From assembly GCA_004519485.1 (NCBI GenBank), contig CP038109.1, forward strand, positions 706,001 to 770,000: a stretch of DNA of 64,000 nt, given 5' to 3'. Every line of letters starts with the position of its first letter. Within the stretch, counting starts at the first letter, position 1. Under the pieces are notes generated by a model. It saw only the letters and a list, made by a program, of their open reading frames with translations. It searched no databases and was not told the origin of the DNA. Source of the DNA: Nannochloropsis oceanica. Its lineage: Eukaryota; Sar; Eustigmatophyceae; Eustigmatales; Monodopsidaceae. Positions 48,211 through 58,541 of this stretch are shown piece by piece. The position numbers and the translations under genes were made by a program.

Positions 48211-51200
48211 TTAAGGGGAAGAGCTTGATTGATTCCCCATCCCTCCCAGCTCCATCTCAGCCTGAGGCACTGGTGTATATCTTCCCCTGACTGCACTGCC
48301 CCCGGTATGGTGGACTACCACCTGGTGCACGAATCCCCCACCTACTGTGCTGCTGTTCGTACCAACACCAATACTATCCTCCAGCTCACTTTCTGCTACT
48401 CCACCGCCACTAGTACTGCTGCTGCTCCTGCCGCTGCTGCTGCTGCTACTGCCGCTGCTGCTGCTGCTGCTGCTCGGGGTGGATGCCCGCAGAATCTTGC
48501 GAAGAAGTGGCTCGTAAGCCTCCTCCCATGTGACGGATGCGTCGGAACGCGCGACGAACAGACCCAGAACAGCAGCACCGGCGTAGCTATCAAACGTGAG
48601 AAGCATGAGCATACAAACAATCAAAACGATTGCCCCATACACAGGAGAGGACATTGATCCATCAATCTCCCTGATCTTTACAGGGACAGATTTTCCACCT
48701 CCCCCTGCTGGTGCTGTTGCTGCTGCTGCTGTGCTCCTGCTGCTCTCACTGTTTTTCCTGCTGGTTTCATCCTTCTTTTGGAGCAATCGCTGAGGACGGC
48801 TGGAAGACTCTGGTTGTATCTCTTCCCCCCTCGACACCCAGGGCTCCCAGTCTGCGACGTCGTCCAATCCCCCGACACCCTGCACATACAACCGCCTCTG
48901 TCCCCCTCCTGCTTCATTGCTACCCAATGCTCCTTGGACACTTCCCACCTTCCCTGCGTTTCCCTCCCACAGTCTCAAGGCATTCGCCGCCTGTTGAACC
49001 AAAGCCCCGTAAACCACATCATCATAGTGCACCCCATCCATGCTCCTCCCCTCTTGTCCCTCGCTCACCCGCCTCCCATCCAGCAACATCACCTGTCCAC
49101 CCTGAAACAACCCACTCTCCATCGTCTGCTCCCTCAACTTCGCCACCTGCTCCTCGGTCATTTTCGCCTTCTTTTCCTCCGTCTGCAACTTTTCATTCAC
49201 TATTCGCGTCGGGACTAACCAAGCCCAAAAACGCTCCTTTCCCTCTACTCCTTCCTCCTTCTCTCCCTCCCCCGCTGCCAAGCTCTGATTCAGTGTCTTT
49301 AAGGTATCCGCGTATTCTTCTTGAGACGTCTTATGCAGTGTATCCCACAACCCAAAACTCATCACTACCACCTCTTTCCCTCCCTTCCTCTCTCCCACCC
49401 TCCAGCGCTGCACTTCCTCTAAAATATCCTTGACATAAGGTCGCCACAAAAACGAGACATTCTTCGCTCCCTCGCTCCCTCCTTCCGACTTCAGATCCTG
49501 ATGCTTGGGAGCATTGCTGTCGTGTGCGTCGGGGGCAGGTGAGCCCATGTTGGCGAGCAAAGAAAAGTAGTACTCCCGCCCAAGTGAATCGCCGACCACA
49601 ACGACCTCCTTCCCTTTGTAAAGCTCCTGCAGCTCTGACTTATCATACAGGTGGAAACCACACCCTACTGCTTCTTTATCATTGGGCCAGCTCCACTCTT
49701 CCTTGCCCTCGTTCCACCCTTCATTTTGATTCAGGAGCGTAAGGCAGGAAGCAGCCGAGGGGGAGATTGGCGGAGGCGTGACTGCCAGATTATGCACTCC
49801 CGCAGGAGTGGTATTACTGCTGCTGCTGCTGCTACTGCTTCTACTACTGCTGCTGCTGCTACTGCTGGGGGTTAAAGGCAATGGCGGCCGCAAGGGTAAG
49901 GAAAGAAGAAAGCCCGTGAGAACGAGAGTAAAGAAGACGCGGCCCAAGGAAAGAAACGAATCGGGGGAGGCGGGCGCTCGGAGTCCCGTCAGCCCCCCGC
50001 TCCCTGACGGCCCTTGCCTCACATGCCCCCATAGATTGAGGTTTACACGTTGATGGACAAGGGCGAGAAGCACGATAGCAGCAATGGCAGAGAGGACAGC
50101 TGCAGTCATGAAGCCAAGGCCGATGACGGATAAGAACCAGCCAAGGCCGACGAGGGAGGAGAGGAGAATGGTAGAGACAATGGCGCCCGTGATGCAACGG
50201 CGGCGGTCGTCAGGCAGGACCATCCCGCGGAGGGACATAGTGATGTAAAAGGTTTGTCTAGGGGAGGGGGAAGAGGGCAGAAGGTAGGGCGGGATGGAGA
50301 TGGGTGGTGAGTGCAACGAGCACTGACAGGAGACCAAGGGAGGGAGGAAGGGAAGGAGGGGGGAGGGTAAATACCTGCTTAGATACACGAAGAGCACCGA
50401 GACCAGCACCAGGTTACAATTAGGCGCCCCAGGCAGCAGCACCAGCAGCGTCTTGGCATTGCTGGTCAGCCATACATGGTGCTGCATCAGATACGTCTCC
50501 AACGTCACTTTACCAATATCGTGCAGCAAGCCCGAGTGCCACGCCCTCAAACTGGGCGTTATGTTCCGGAAGTAGATGTAAGTCAACAACGGGATAAAGC
50601 CGTAGTACGCATTTGTATGATTGTATTCGATCTTTTCCTTCGGAAAGATAGTGATGGCCCACCACAAGAAGGGCACGGCGATGAATAGCCCCGTAAGCCC
50701 CTTGACTCGAAGTTGATGCGCCCGCGGCCGTTCCTCCACCTTCGTCAGCCAATGCGTGGCCATGGGGAAGTTGAGGGCGAACACCATCCCTAGCAGCGTC
50801 GACCAGTGATCCAGGGACGTCCGGAAATACCACTCCCACAAGGTGCCGGACTTTGCCCCAATCACCGGGGCTGTCCCCAAGAAAGGGCTGAACAAAGAAT
50901 TGAACACGGAACCAGAAAAAAGGTCCCAGACTGTGTATATCACCAAGGCAACCGCAATAAGCTTCAGACGAATATCCCACTTCCCATGGTTGCTCCTCGG
51001 AAACACTCGCATGGTCACAAAGACCAGTAGGAAATAAAAAGTATGCAAAGGGCAGATGTAATACAGAATGTACGTGTTCGCCTGGCTCAAACACAACAAA
51101 ATTACCAGGAAGTTCAACCGCCACAGCATCTGCACAAACCTGACCACCCCAAAGTCCTGCTTTATATAAAAGAAGCTGAAATTCCCGAAGCCCGTCATCC

Positions 51201-51829
51201 AGACATAGCAGGTGATCATAATTCTAATCGCGTTATACACTTCTTCCGCCTTGTAGTAGTGGTAAAGCAAAAACATAAACTGCATCCACCCCTTCCATTC
51301 CTCCGTCTGGTCTCGATTGAGGATGTCAGTGCTCTTCCCCTTTCGCATCGTCATCAAGGACGCCACGAGGAGCAAAAGACATAAAGACCAGTACATGTCA
51401 CTGCTCCACACTTTCTCCCCACGTGGATAAAGAGGATAATTCTCGCACATAAACGCCACCAGCAACACAAGGCCCAATGCCGCAGTGTCCCGGAAAAAAG
51501 CGTAGAGCGATGGAAATGTCCAAGCTAAGGGCTCAGAGTGCTTGCTAGCCGTGTGACGCATGGAGGGGTCGACGCCATCCTATATGGGAGGGGTAGGAGT
51601 GGGTGGGGTAGGGCGAAAGGGAGAGGTTGAGAAAAAATAGGAGAACTTGAGAAGTAGCACGGCGCACGGGGACCCTGCTAATGGAGGGAACGTTGCGTGG
51701 ATGTTCTGGACAACTTACCCGGACGAGGACGCGGAATCGCGAGACTTCCAGGCCCAGATACGTTATAATGGCTGCGCCAAACAACATGGCACAGGCCATT
51801 TGGCCCCCGGAAAGGGGGGCGCCCTCCAT
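48211..51829 (-). CDS. Cas1p/CASD1-like polysaccharide or glycan O-acetyltransferase with reversed module order
   Basis: Three exons on the minus strand: 51719-51829, 50375-51579 and 48211-50257 (1120 aa). Intron 1 (139 bp) has a perfect CGG|GTAAGT donor. Intron 2 is 117 bp and leaves the frame open, so unspliced translation would insert 39 Pro/Ser/Leu-rich residues. The N-terminal half is the multi-TM CAS1 acyltransferase: LNRDQTEEWKGWMQFMFLLY, YKAEEVYNAIRIM and WMTGFGNFSFFY. After further TM helices and a Ser-rich stretch comes an SGNH/PC-esterase-like module with VVVVGDSLGREYYF (Ser663) and DGVHYDDVVY (Asp846, His849), the GDS...DxxH pair. One or two TM helices and a Ser/Gly-rich tail end the protein. 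In CASD1 and fungal Cas1p the SGNH part is N-terminal. Golgi location is inferred. Confidence 0.9.
48412..48477. repeat. (CTG)n-type trinucleotide run encoding poly-Ser in the CASD1-like gene
   Basis: Interrupted ctg/gct/act repeats. On the coding strand they encode a Ser/Gly run at the protein's C-terminal side. The same type of run recurs at 49812-49867 in this gene. Confidence 0.85.
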
Positions 51830-52661
51830 GGTGCGGCCGCTAGCTCAGGAAGGGTTGTGGGCCAAAGGCGAGGGTGGAAGCTACAAGCGGGGCACGGTAC
51901 AAAGAAATGCGTCCTGTGCAATGTATGGATGTGGTTTGCGTGGTTCTTTATTTGTATCCGGATCCTGCTCATAATTTTTGTGCCTGCGAGGGCTTCGTGG
52001 GTCTCATCATCGGCATCATGATGGTAAATGGCGTCCTCAGCGCCCATGCATGCCCTTGCTTGAGAACCAAAGGCTTCGTATTATTGGACTCTTGGTCACA
52101 AAGAGGCACGGATGGACAAATATGACACTCCTATCCTCGAATACCGACGACAAAGGTTACCTATGGCGTCGTGTGCAGGAAGCATGGCCTGCGCACAGAT
52201 CCCAGAGAAGTTTTGAATCAAAGTGCGTGGCTTCTTTGGCGATTACGTCCCCACAGGGGTAACTGAAGCAATATCCATGCCACCATTATGTTGGATTGGA
52301 TTGGAACAGAGCAACGATTGCAGAAAATGTGAAAACCATTGGAAACCGCCATCATTTTTTCTATTGGAGTCATGCGCCGTTTGCTTTCTTTTTCAAGCCT
52401 CATTCGCGTTTCGCTGCTTCGGTATTGATCGTTGCTCGATCCTTTATTACTTGATGTCTAATAACATACAAATGAACGCTTCTGAGCTATTTCTCCCTCT
52501 ACTAATCCAACTCCTGTTGCTGTTGCTACTGGTCCTGCAGTTGCTGCTGCGCCGCTAGTGCTGCTGTTGCTGCCGCTGCTGTACACACCACCACTCCCCC
52601 TCTCACACGACAACACTTCCTCCCTCCTCCTCCTTTTGTCTGCTTACCTACTCTTCCCTCT
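51830..52661. other. Intergenic region between the CASD1-like and BRE1-like genes
   Basis: Both neighbours are on the minus strand, so the left end should hold the CASD1-like promoter and the right end the BRE1 3' UTR. CTG-type trinucleotide runs occur at about 52510-52580. Small frames show no domain. Confidence 0.5.
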
Positions 52662-55418
52662 TCACGTCAAAAAGATGGGCTTCACATCATTCTCCGAAAA
52701 ATGCTTCCCACACGCCGGACACTTCCGACTCCGTACTTTTAGGTTGCTCTGGATACACTGCTGGCAAAACAAGTGATAGCATTTGGTGATGACACAATCC
52801 TTCCACCTCACGTTACACACGGAGCAATTCAACAGCTTCAGCAACGTCTCATTCTGTGCCGCATTCCCTCCACCTACAGCCCCAACCACAGGTCCTGCTC
52901 CCGCTGCTCCTCTTCCCTCTCCTGCTCCCTCCGAACTTGCCTCCAGCTTCGTCTGGACTCTCTGCAGCCTCCCCGTCAGACCACTCACTTGCTCCTGCAA
53001 CGAAAAACGTGCCTTTTCAACGGTATCGAGCTCCTTACCCAGATCCTCCGCCCGGCGTGTTAAAGCATTCGCTTTGTTTTGCGCCCCCTCCAGCTTCAGC
53101 GTCGCCTCCTCTGTGGTCCGCAGGGCCAGGTTTGCCTTCCTCGCCTCCACCGACACTTCCTCCTCCGCTTCCGTCTTGGCTTGGGCCAAGGCCGCGCTCT
53201 GGGTTTTCAGCATATAAATAACCTCCTGCATTTCTTTTATTTGCGTTTGTTGCTCCAATCGTAACCGCTCAAACTCATGCTGTTTCCTCTCCAGTGTCAT
53301 GACACGCTCCACCTGCATCTGCTCCGTTGCCTTAGTCCGCATCAACTCGTCTTGCAGCCGGTTGTTCCTCCTCTCCTTCTCCTCCACTTGAGTCTTCAAC
53401 CTCTGCATACTTCCCGACAAGTGCTCATGGGCCGCGGTCAAGCTTTCCGTTTCCTCGAACAACGACATCTGAAACGCTGCCAACCGCTCCTTCTCCTCCC
53501 TGGCCTCCACCAGCTGCTTTTCCAAGTCCCGAATTCTTCCCTCCCTCCTTCCCTCCCCCTCTTCTGGGGGCACCTGTGAGAGCACCTGTGTCGACAACCG
53601 CGCGACCTCCTCCTCCCTCCCCGCCAGCCTATCTTGCAGCATTGCCCACTGCGCCCTGACTTCCTTGAGTTCCGCGGCTTGGTAGGAACTGAGCTCTCGG
53701 ACCCTTCCTGCCTCTGTCCTCTCATCGTCCAAGGCTGCCTTCAACTCATCCGCTTGTCGGACAAGTGCCCGCTTGGCTTCCACCTCGAAAGAGTACTCGT
53801 CCACAACCCTTTTCAATTGCTGGTTTTCCCGTAACAAGTCGTCGGTCCGAGTCACAAAATGGCGTCGTTCCGCGTCTATTGCCTCTTGTCGGCTTTGCGC
53901 CAGCATCTGCATCTTCCCTTGTAGATCTCCCACTTCCTGCCGCAAGACCGCAATGCGTCTTTCACCCTCCTGTGCCTCCCTTCGAAGGCCATCCTGCTCG
54001 ATCCTCATCTGTCGATACAGAGGGTGACTTTTCCACTGCTCCTCCGACACGCTTCCTCTTCCACCACCTCCTTCCTTACTTACTGCTGCTTGCTGCTGCT
54101 CCCCCAACAACGCCGTCAACCGTCGGTTTAAATCCGCCTTCTCCTCCCTCACCCTCTCCAACTCTTCCCCCCTCTTCTCCACCAGACTCCTCAACTCCTG
54201 CAGCGCCTCCACAGTCGCCGTCAGCTCCGCGGCATTCACACTCCCTCCCTCTTCCTCTTCCCTGCCTCCCCCTCCTTGTCCCATCAACGGGCGCTTCCTC
54301 TTATGTTGTCCTCCTGTTTTATGCTCACCATGACCACCACCGCAACGTTCCCCCTCTCCATGCTGTGGGTGGTGATGATGCCCATTTCGTCCCTCCCGTC
54401 CTCCCTCACCCCTTCCCTCCCCCTCCTCCTCCTCCTCCATCTTCATGACCCCCTCCCTTTCCTCTAGAGGGGCGATCATGCCCCAATCCTCTGCTCTCCT
54501 GTAGCGATGCCTGTCCTTTAAGGCCCGTATCAGGCCCTTGCACAAATTATGTTGATTCCTTTTAGCCACAGCCAGGCGGTCTCGGTACAACTCCACCTGT
54601 GCTTGCAACCGCTGCGTCCCTTCGACCAGGGGGCTACTGCTGCTGCTGCAGCTGCTATCGCTCCCTGGGGGGGACTGTCCATCCGCTGCGCCACTTTGGG
54701 CCTGATTATCCTTACTTGCACCAGCTGTAGGCCCTGCTGCTGCTCCTCTTCCTCCCTCTCCTCCAGCTACCTCCTGCAAGCGCTGCGCCAGCTTCTGAAC
54801 CACCCTCCTGGTCAGCTGACAGCGTTGCTGCACTGCCATATCGACAGCTGCGACTGCTGCTTTATCCCTTTCAGAAGCGGCAGCAGCAGCAGCAGTGGTA
54901 GTGGCAGTAGCAGTGGCCTGACCTCCCACAACCCCCACCACGTTCTCTTCAGGAGTCATCGCCCAGCCCTCTCCTGACTCATCGTCATACTTTAATACCT
55001 CATCCAAATGGTCCACCACCGCTGCCTCAGCCAGCTTGGTGACGTCTGCCAACAAGAACTTGTCGGCCCCGCGGAGCAACACGCATTCAAATGCCGTCGA
55101 GACCCCCGCTGCTGCTTCTTCTTTTCCCCCTTCGCTGCTACCGCTACCATTCTCTCCCGTGCTACAGTCGCCACCACCTAGGACTTGTAGCAGCATCCGT
55201 GCGTCCCCCTCCAGTTGTCGCCAATGCCGGTCTACACATGAAACAAGGGCGGTGTTGGCTTGCTGGGCCCGTTCTTGGGCTTGTAAGGTTTGCGCGAGTT
55301 CAATTATGCGTCGCTCCTTTTGCTTGACAGCTGCACTCAAAGCCCGGTTCTGCTGTTTCACCACGTAGAAATTAAAGGGCTCCCGGTCCTTAGTTTTCAT
55401 CTTCTCGAAGCCCGACAT
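52662..55418 (-). CDS. BRE1: BRE1/RNF20-40-like RING E3 ubiquitin ligase
   Basis: A 918-aa single-exon protein. The C-terminal 50 residues are a C3HC4 RING: CSVCNVRWKDCVITKCYHLF, then CQQCIQSN, CPACGKHF and a terminal SENDVKPIFLT, close to the ending of BRE1 proteins. Most of the rest is coiled coil with heptads rich in Glu, Arg, Leu and Gln (for example MQRLKTQVEEKERRNNRLQ). Low-complexity Ser/Gly/Ala and Glu/Gly/His inserts occur at about 80-260 and 325-400. The N-terminus contains EPFNFYVVKQQNRAL, a plausible N-terminal helical region of the family. BRE1 with Rad6 monoubiquitylates histone H2B in transcribed chromatin. The start at 55418 is the only early Met. The family call is firm; partner and substrate are inferred. 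Confidence 0.92.
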   Translation of the reverse strand: MSGFEKMKTKDREPFNFYVVKQQNRALSAAVKQKERRIIELAQTLQAQERAQQANTALVSCVDRHWRQLEGDARMLLQVLGGGDCSTGENGSGSSEGGKEEAAAGVSTAFECVLLRGADKFLLADVTKLAEAAVVDHLDEVLKYDDESGEGWAMTPEENVVGVVGGQATATATTTAAAAAASERDKAAVAAVDMAVQQRCQLTRRVVQKLAQRLQEVAGGEGGRGAAAGPTAGASKDNQAQSGAADGQSPPGSDSSCSSSSSPLVEGTQRLQAQVELYRDRLAVAKRNQHNLCKGLIRALKDRHRYRRAEDWGMIAPLEEREGVMKMEEEEEGEGRGEGGREGRNGHHHHPQHGEGERCGGGHGEHKTGGQHKRKRPLMGQGGGGREEEEGGSVNAAELTATVEALQELRSLVEKRGEELERVREEKADLNRRLTALLGEQQQAAVSKEGGGGRGSVSEEQWKSHPLYRQMRIEQDGLRREAQEGERRIAVLRQEVGDLQGKMQMLAQSRQEAIDAERRHFVTRTDDLLRENQQLKRVVDEYSFEVEAKRALVRQADELKAALDDERTEAGRVRELSSYQAAELKEVRAQWAMLQDRLAGREEEVARLSTQVLSQVPPEEGEGRREGRIRDLEKQLVEAREEKERLAAFQMSLFEETESLTAAHEHLSGSMQRLKTQVEEKERRNNRLQDELMRTKATEQMQVERVMTLERKQHEFERLRLEQQTQIKEMQEVIYMLKTQSAALAQAKTEAEEEVSVEARKANLALRTTEEATLKLEGAQNKANALTRRAEDLGKELDTVEKARFSLQEQVSGLTGRLQRVQTKLEASSEGAGEGRGAAGAGPVVGAVGGGNAAQNETLLKLLNCSVCNVRWKDCVITKCYHLFCQQCIQSNLKVRSRKCPACGKHFSENDVKPIFLT

Positions 55419-55983
55419 GATGCTGGTGATGGTGCTGGCTTATGAGAGAGGAGGAGCGTGTCAAAGATGGCCGGTTATGGTGACGTGGGAGTGTTGCGGG
55501 TGGATGGCCCGGGAACCAGACAGAGGGACACCCAACGCCAGCCAAGCGATACCACGGTGGTCTTAGAATGCCTGTGCTATCAGTGCAGTGCGCAGTGTGG
55601 GGAGGATTGTGGTAGGGTATGGTTGGTCGAGGCTTTAGGCAGAAGGAGAAGTGATTAGATGGGGAGGAGGGAGGCTAAGGCATTGTTGCCTGGCCTCACA
55701 TCCACGCCCAGGCCCCTGTCACCCCCTGTCAAGGACACGATAATAAAGCGCACAGAATCGAGGAGATCTCTTTCGCCTTTTGCTTGCTGGATATAAATCG
55801 TAGGGAGAAAGAAGCGAAATTGATCGGTTGGTATAGCAATAGCTTTCCTCGCGCCATCTTGCCCACACGCCTTTCTTGTGCTCTTTGTTGACCAAAAACA
55901 CTCCTGCAGGGACACAAAACGCAATCATCCAGCCCCGCCACCCTCTTATCACATACCCTCAAGACAGGTCCTTCGCCGGTGCG
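55419..55983. promoter_or_regulatory. Divergent promoter region, BRE1-like / UFC1
   Basis: 565 bp between two divergent starts. A TATA-like ggatataaat lies around 55789-55798 in front of UFC1, but its distance from the start codon (about 190 bp) makes the assignment tentative. Confidence 0.4.
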
Positions 55984-56586
55984 ATGGACGCTGCTCCGAT
56001 TCCACCATCGTCATCAGAATTATCATCCAAACCCCCAGCCCAAAGTAGCATCACGCCGCATGGCCCACCGGCTCCACCCGCAGCTCCCTCCTTCGACAGA
56101 CAACTTGTCCAAGAAATCCCCTTGTTGCGCACACGCGCTGGTCCCCGTGATAGGGATGCGTGGCTGGCGAGGGTCAAGGAAGAAATGCAAGCTCTCATAG
56201 CCCTGGTCCGGATAAACAAGGAGAAAGACAACGACTGGTTTACCATAAACCCCACCAATAAAACCTGCACGAGGTGGGAAGGCAAGTGCTGGACATACCA
56301 CCAAGGCGTAAAATTTGAGTTTGACTTGCATTTCGAGGTTCCTGTATCATACCCCGCAACGTGCCCCGACCTTGTCCTTCCTGAGCTCGATGGAAAGACG
56401 GCCAAGATATACCGCGGGGGTCGTATTTGCTTGGACATCCATTTTCAGCCTTTATGGGCGCGGAATGTGCCTAAGTTTGGCTTAGCTCATGCGTTAGCGT
56501 TGGGTTTGGGGCCGTGGTTGTCTTTGGAAGTGCCTTCGTTGGTAGATGCACAGATTTTGCCACCGTCGGGGACGACGGTCAAGTAG
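55984..56586 (+). CDS. UFC1: UFM1-conjugating enzyme (UFC1)
   Basis: 200 aa from the Met at 55984. An in-frame Met at 55876 would add 36 residues without family similarity. The fold is the short E2 of the UFMylation pathway: [60 protein letters not shown], then the active-site segment [17 protein letters not shown] with catalytic Cys149, and [17 protein letters not shown]. Human UFC1 has Cys116 in the same segment; the difference is an N-terminal Pro/Ser-rich extension of about 30 residues. UFC1 accepts UFM1 from UBA5 and passes it via UFL1, chiefly at ER-bound ribosomes. It is divergent from the BRE1-like gene and convergent with TANGO2, with only 176 bp between the stops. Confidence 0.96.
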   Translation: MDAAPIPPSSSELSSKPPAQSSITPHGPPAPPAAPSFDRQLVQEIPLLRTRAGPRDRDAWLARVKEEMQALIALVRINKEKDNDWFTINPTNKTCTRWEGKCWTYHQGVKFEFDLHFEVPVSYPATCPDLVLPELDGKTAKIYRGGRICLDIHFQPLWARNVPKFGLAHALALGLGPWLSLEVPSLVDAQILPPSGTTVK

Positions 56587-56762
56587 TGAGAGATGGAGAG
56601 ATGGGGGAGGGAGAAAGGGATGTTTATTCTATAGTGAGTGCTGACAGATAGTAAAAATGGGATAAAGAAACAGAAAATATGTATCTTCAACGAGAAGAAT
56701 TTTACAAAAGCAAAGCCTTGATACAACCTACATTTTGTGATTTCATTTTCCTTCGCTAGAAT

Positions 56763-58163
56763 TCAAGAAGCGAGCTTCACCTCCGTCCTTCTGACACTCG
56801 ACCAGACACCCACATGAGTCTCCCTCGCCTCATCCCATTCTAAACCCCTTTCGTAAAACAACATCCGCCCATCTCTTCTCACCAACACTACAATACTTGC
56901 CGTCGTGCCAAACACTGACGACGACCTTTCCCTCCCCTTTTCCCCTCCATCCTTTCCCTCCTTCCCCTCCTCCTCCTCCCCCCGTAATGCCACCCCCGGA
57001 ATACAAATCTGGGCAAGCTTCTTCTCAAATTCTAGAGGGTATCCTGTGTCCGTCGCTGGGCTGCAAGGCTCGTTATCATGCAGCAATCGATCTAGTAACA
57101 AATGAGCAAGCACCTCATCCTCATCTTCCCTCCCTTCCCCGCCCTTTTCCACGGCTGCTGCTGCCAGTGCCCCCTCGGTCAGACACTCAGTGAAGAGCCT
57201 CTTTCCCCTTTGTACCTTTTCCCAGGGTACGTCAAGCAAGCGGTTGCTGATCGCATATAAACGATTGTCTTCCAGTTTTTGGGCTTGCCCCGGGAGGAGG
57301 CAGTTAGAGTAGTAGGCCATTTCCACTTCTTCTTCTTCCCCTCCTTCTTGTGCAGATCGTCCCACATTGCCCACCAGAAGGTTGTAGCCTGCAAACTCAC
57401 ATGCCTTTAATGCTGCTGGTGTCCTCGACCCGCCCTCCTTTCCGGCCAGAGACGCTAGGCTTTGAGCGTACGTCATCGGCAAGAGGTTGGGATCCGGGTC
57501 AGCGAGGAAATCTAAGACCAAGTGCCCTCGACTTTTTCTTCCGAAATTTGTCTCCTTCGCCTTGTCTTTCTCCTCTTCCTTCCCCTGCTGCACAGGAATC
57601 GAACTAACTGCCCTTGTCTCCGATAATTTTGTTGCTTTTGTTGTCGGTGCTGTTGCTGTTGCTGTTACTTTTGCTGCTGCGGCAGCTAAGAGATCTTCTG
57701 TGGGTGTTCTGACGTTTGTCAACACTCCAAAGCGTCCTGTCCTTGTAATGCCCATCCAGGTCCCTCCCGCCAACAAATCTTTTCCGGCCCACACGCGCGA
57801 AAATGGAGAGAAAGACGAGGACAACGCGGTGGTAGTATTGCTGTTTGTGCGTGCGTCAACATGAGGCTTTTCCATCTGTGCGACCATCACCCCTTTTTTT
57901 TCCTCATTCTTGGTGCTCGTATTGTTCACGCCGTCGGTGTCATCCCAGAAGCGCGGTCGACGGGTCCGGCGCACGAGAAATTCGTCACGATTGGAGGCGA
58001 GGATGAGCTTGTAACTCCTTGCAATAGCGGCATGCACGTCCTGGCTGCCTGCTGCTGTTGTTTCTGTCGCTGATGCTGCTATTTCTGTCGATGTTGCTGT
58101 TCTTTCCGTAGATACTCCTACTGTTGCTGGTGTTGAGAAGGCTTGAAAGAAGACAATACACAT
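56763..58163 (-). CDS. TANGO2/NRDE-family protein
   Basis: The Met at 58163 is chosen because it gives the family's MCIVFFQ start, with Cys2 at the position of the suspected N-terminal nucleophile; 466 aa. The frame is open to 58241. After a Thr/Ala-rich insert come the hallmark YKLILASNRDEFLVRRTRRP (NRDE) and AGKDLLAGGTWMGITRTGRF, then GVLTNVRTP, RGHLVLDFL, YNLLVGNVG, RLYAISNRLLDVPWEKVQRG and TASIVVLVRRDGRMLFYERG. Insertions rich in Thr, Lys and Glu make it longer than animal TANGO2 (about 275 aa). TANGO2 is tied to mitochondrial and lipid/heme homeostasis and to Golgi organisation; the biochemical activity is still debated. Single exon. Confidence 0.93.
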   Translation of the reverse strand: MCIVFFQAFSTPATVGVSTERTATSTEIAASATETTAAGSQDVHAAIARSYKLILASNRDEFLVRRTRRPRFWDDTDGVNNTSTKNEEKKGVMVAQMEKPHVDARTNSNTTTALSSSFSPFSRVWAGKDLLAGGTWMGITRTGRFGVLTNVRTPTEDLLAAAAAKVTATATAPTTKATKLSETRAVSSIPVQQGKEEEKDKAKETNFGRKSRGHLVLDFLADPDPNLLPMTYAQSLASLAGKEGGSRTPAALKACEFAGYNLLVGNVGRSAQEGGEEEEVEMAYYSNCLLPGQAQKLEDNRLYAISNRLLDVPWEKVQRGKRLFTECLTEGALAAAAVEKGGEGREDEDEVLAHLLLDRLLHDNEPCSPATDTGYPLEFEKKLAQICIPGVALRGEEEEGKEGKDGGEKGRERSSSVFGTTASIVVLVRRDGRMLFYERGLEWDEARETHVGVWSSVRRTEVKLAS

Positions 58164-58541
58164 GATTATGAAAGTCCTGTATATGGCGTTTGGGTTGGGG
58201 GGGGTGGAAGGAAGGAGAAAATAAGAAACTGTGACGGTCATTGAGTGGAAAGTGTGAGACAGGAGAGCCCCCTTGGGTCCGTGACATTATGTTAACGTGT
58301 TCTTTATATGCATTCTGAGCAGTGTGTGTTGCTTCCTCTCCCTTCACATTCTAGCCTCTGCAACTTGTTTCCCTTTCTTCTCTACCTCCACAATAACATC
58401 TCCTGTTTCACATTTTTGAAACAGAATATGAGAAAAATCGGGTACTTTCTCCTGTTTATCCAACTCCCCGTATTTCCATCCTTCAGATATTGAATCCGCC
58501 TCCTCCTCTTCCTCTCCTCATCCCTCCTTCCCTCCTTCCCT
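58164..58541. other. Short intergenic region between TANGO2 and the exchanger
   Basis: 378 bp upstream of TANGO2 and downstream of the exchanger stop, both minus strand. It is CT-rich at the right end. No gene is visible. Confidence 0.5.
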
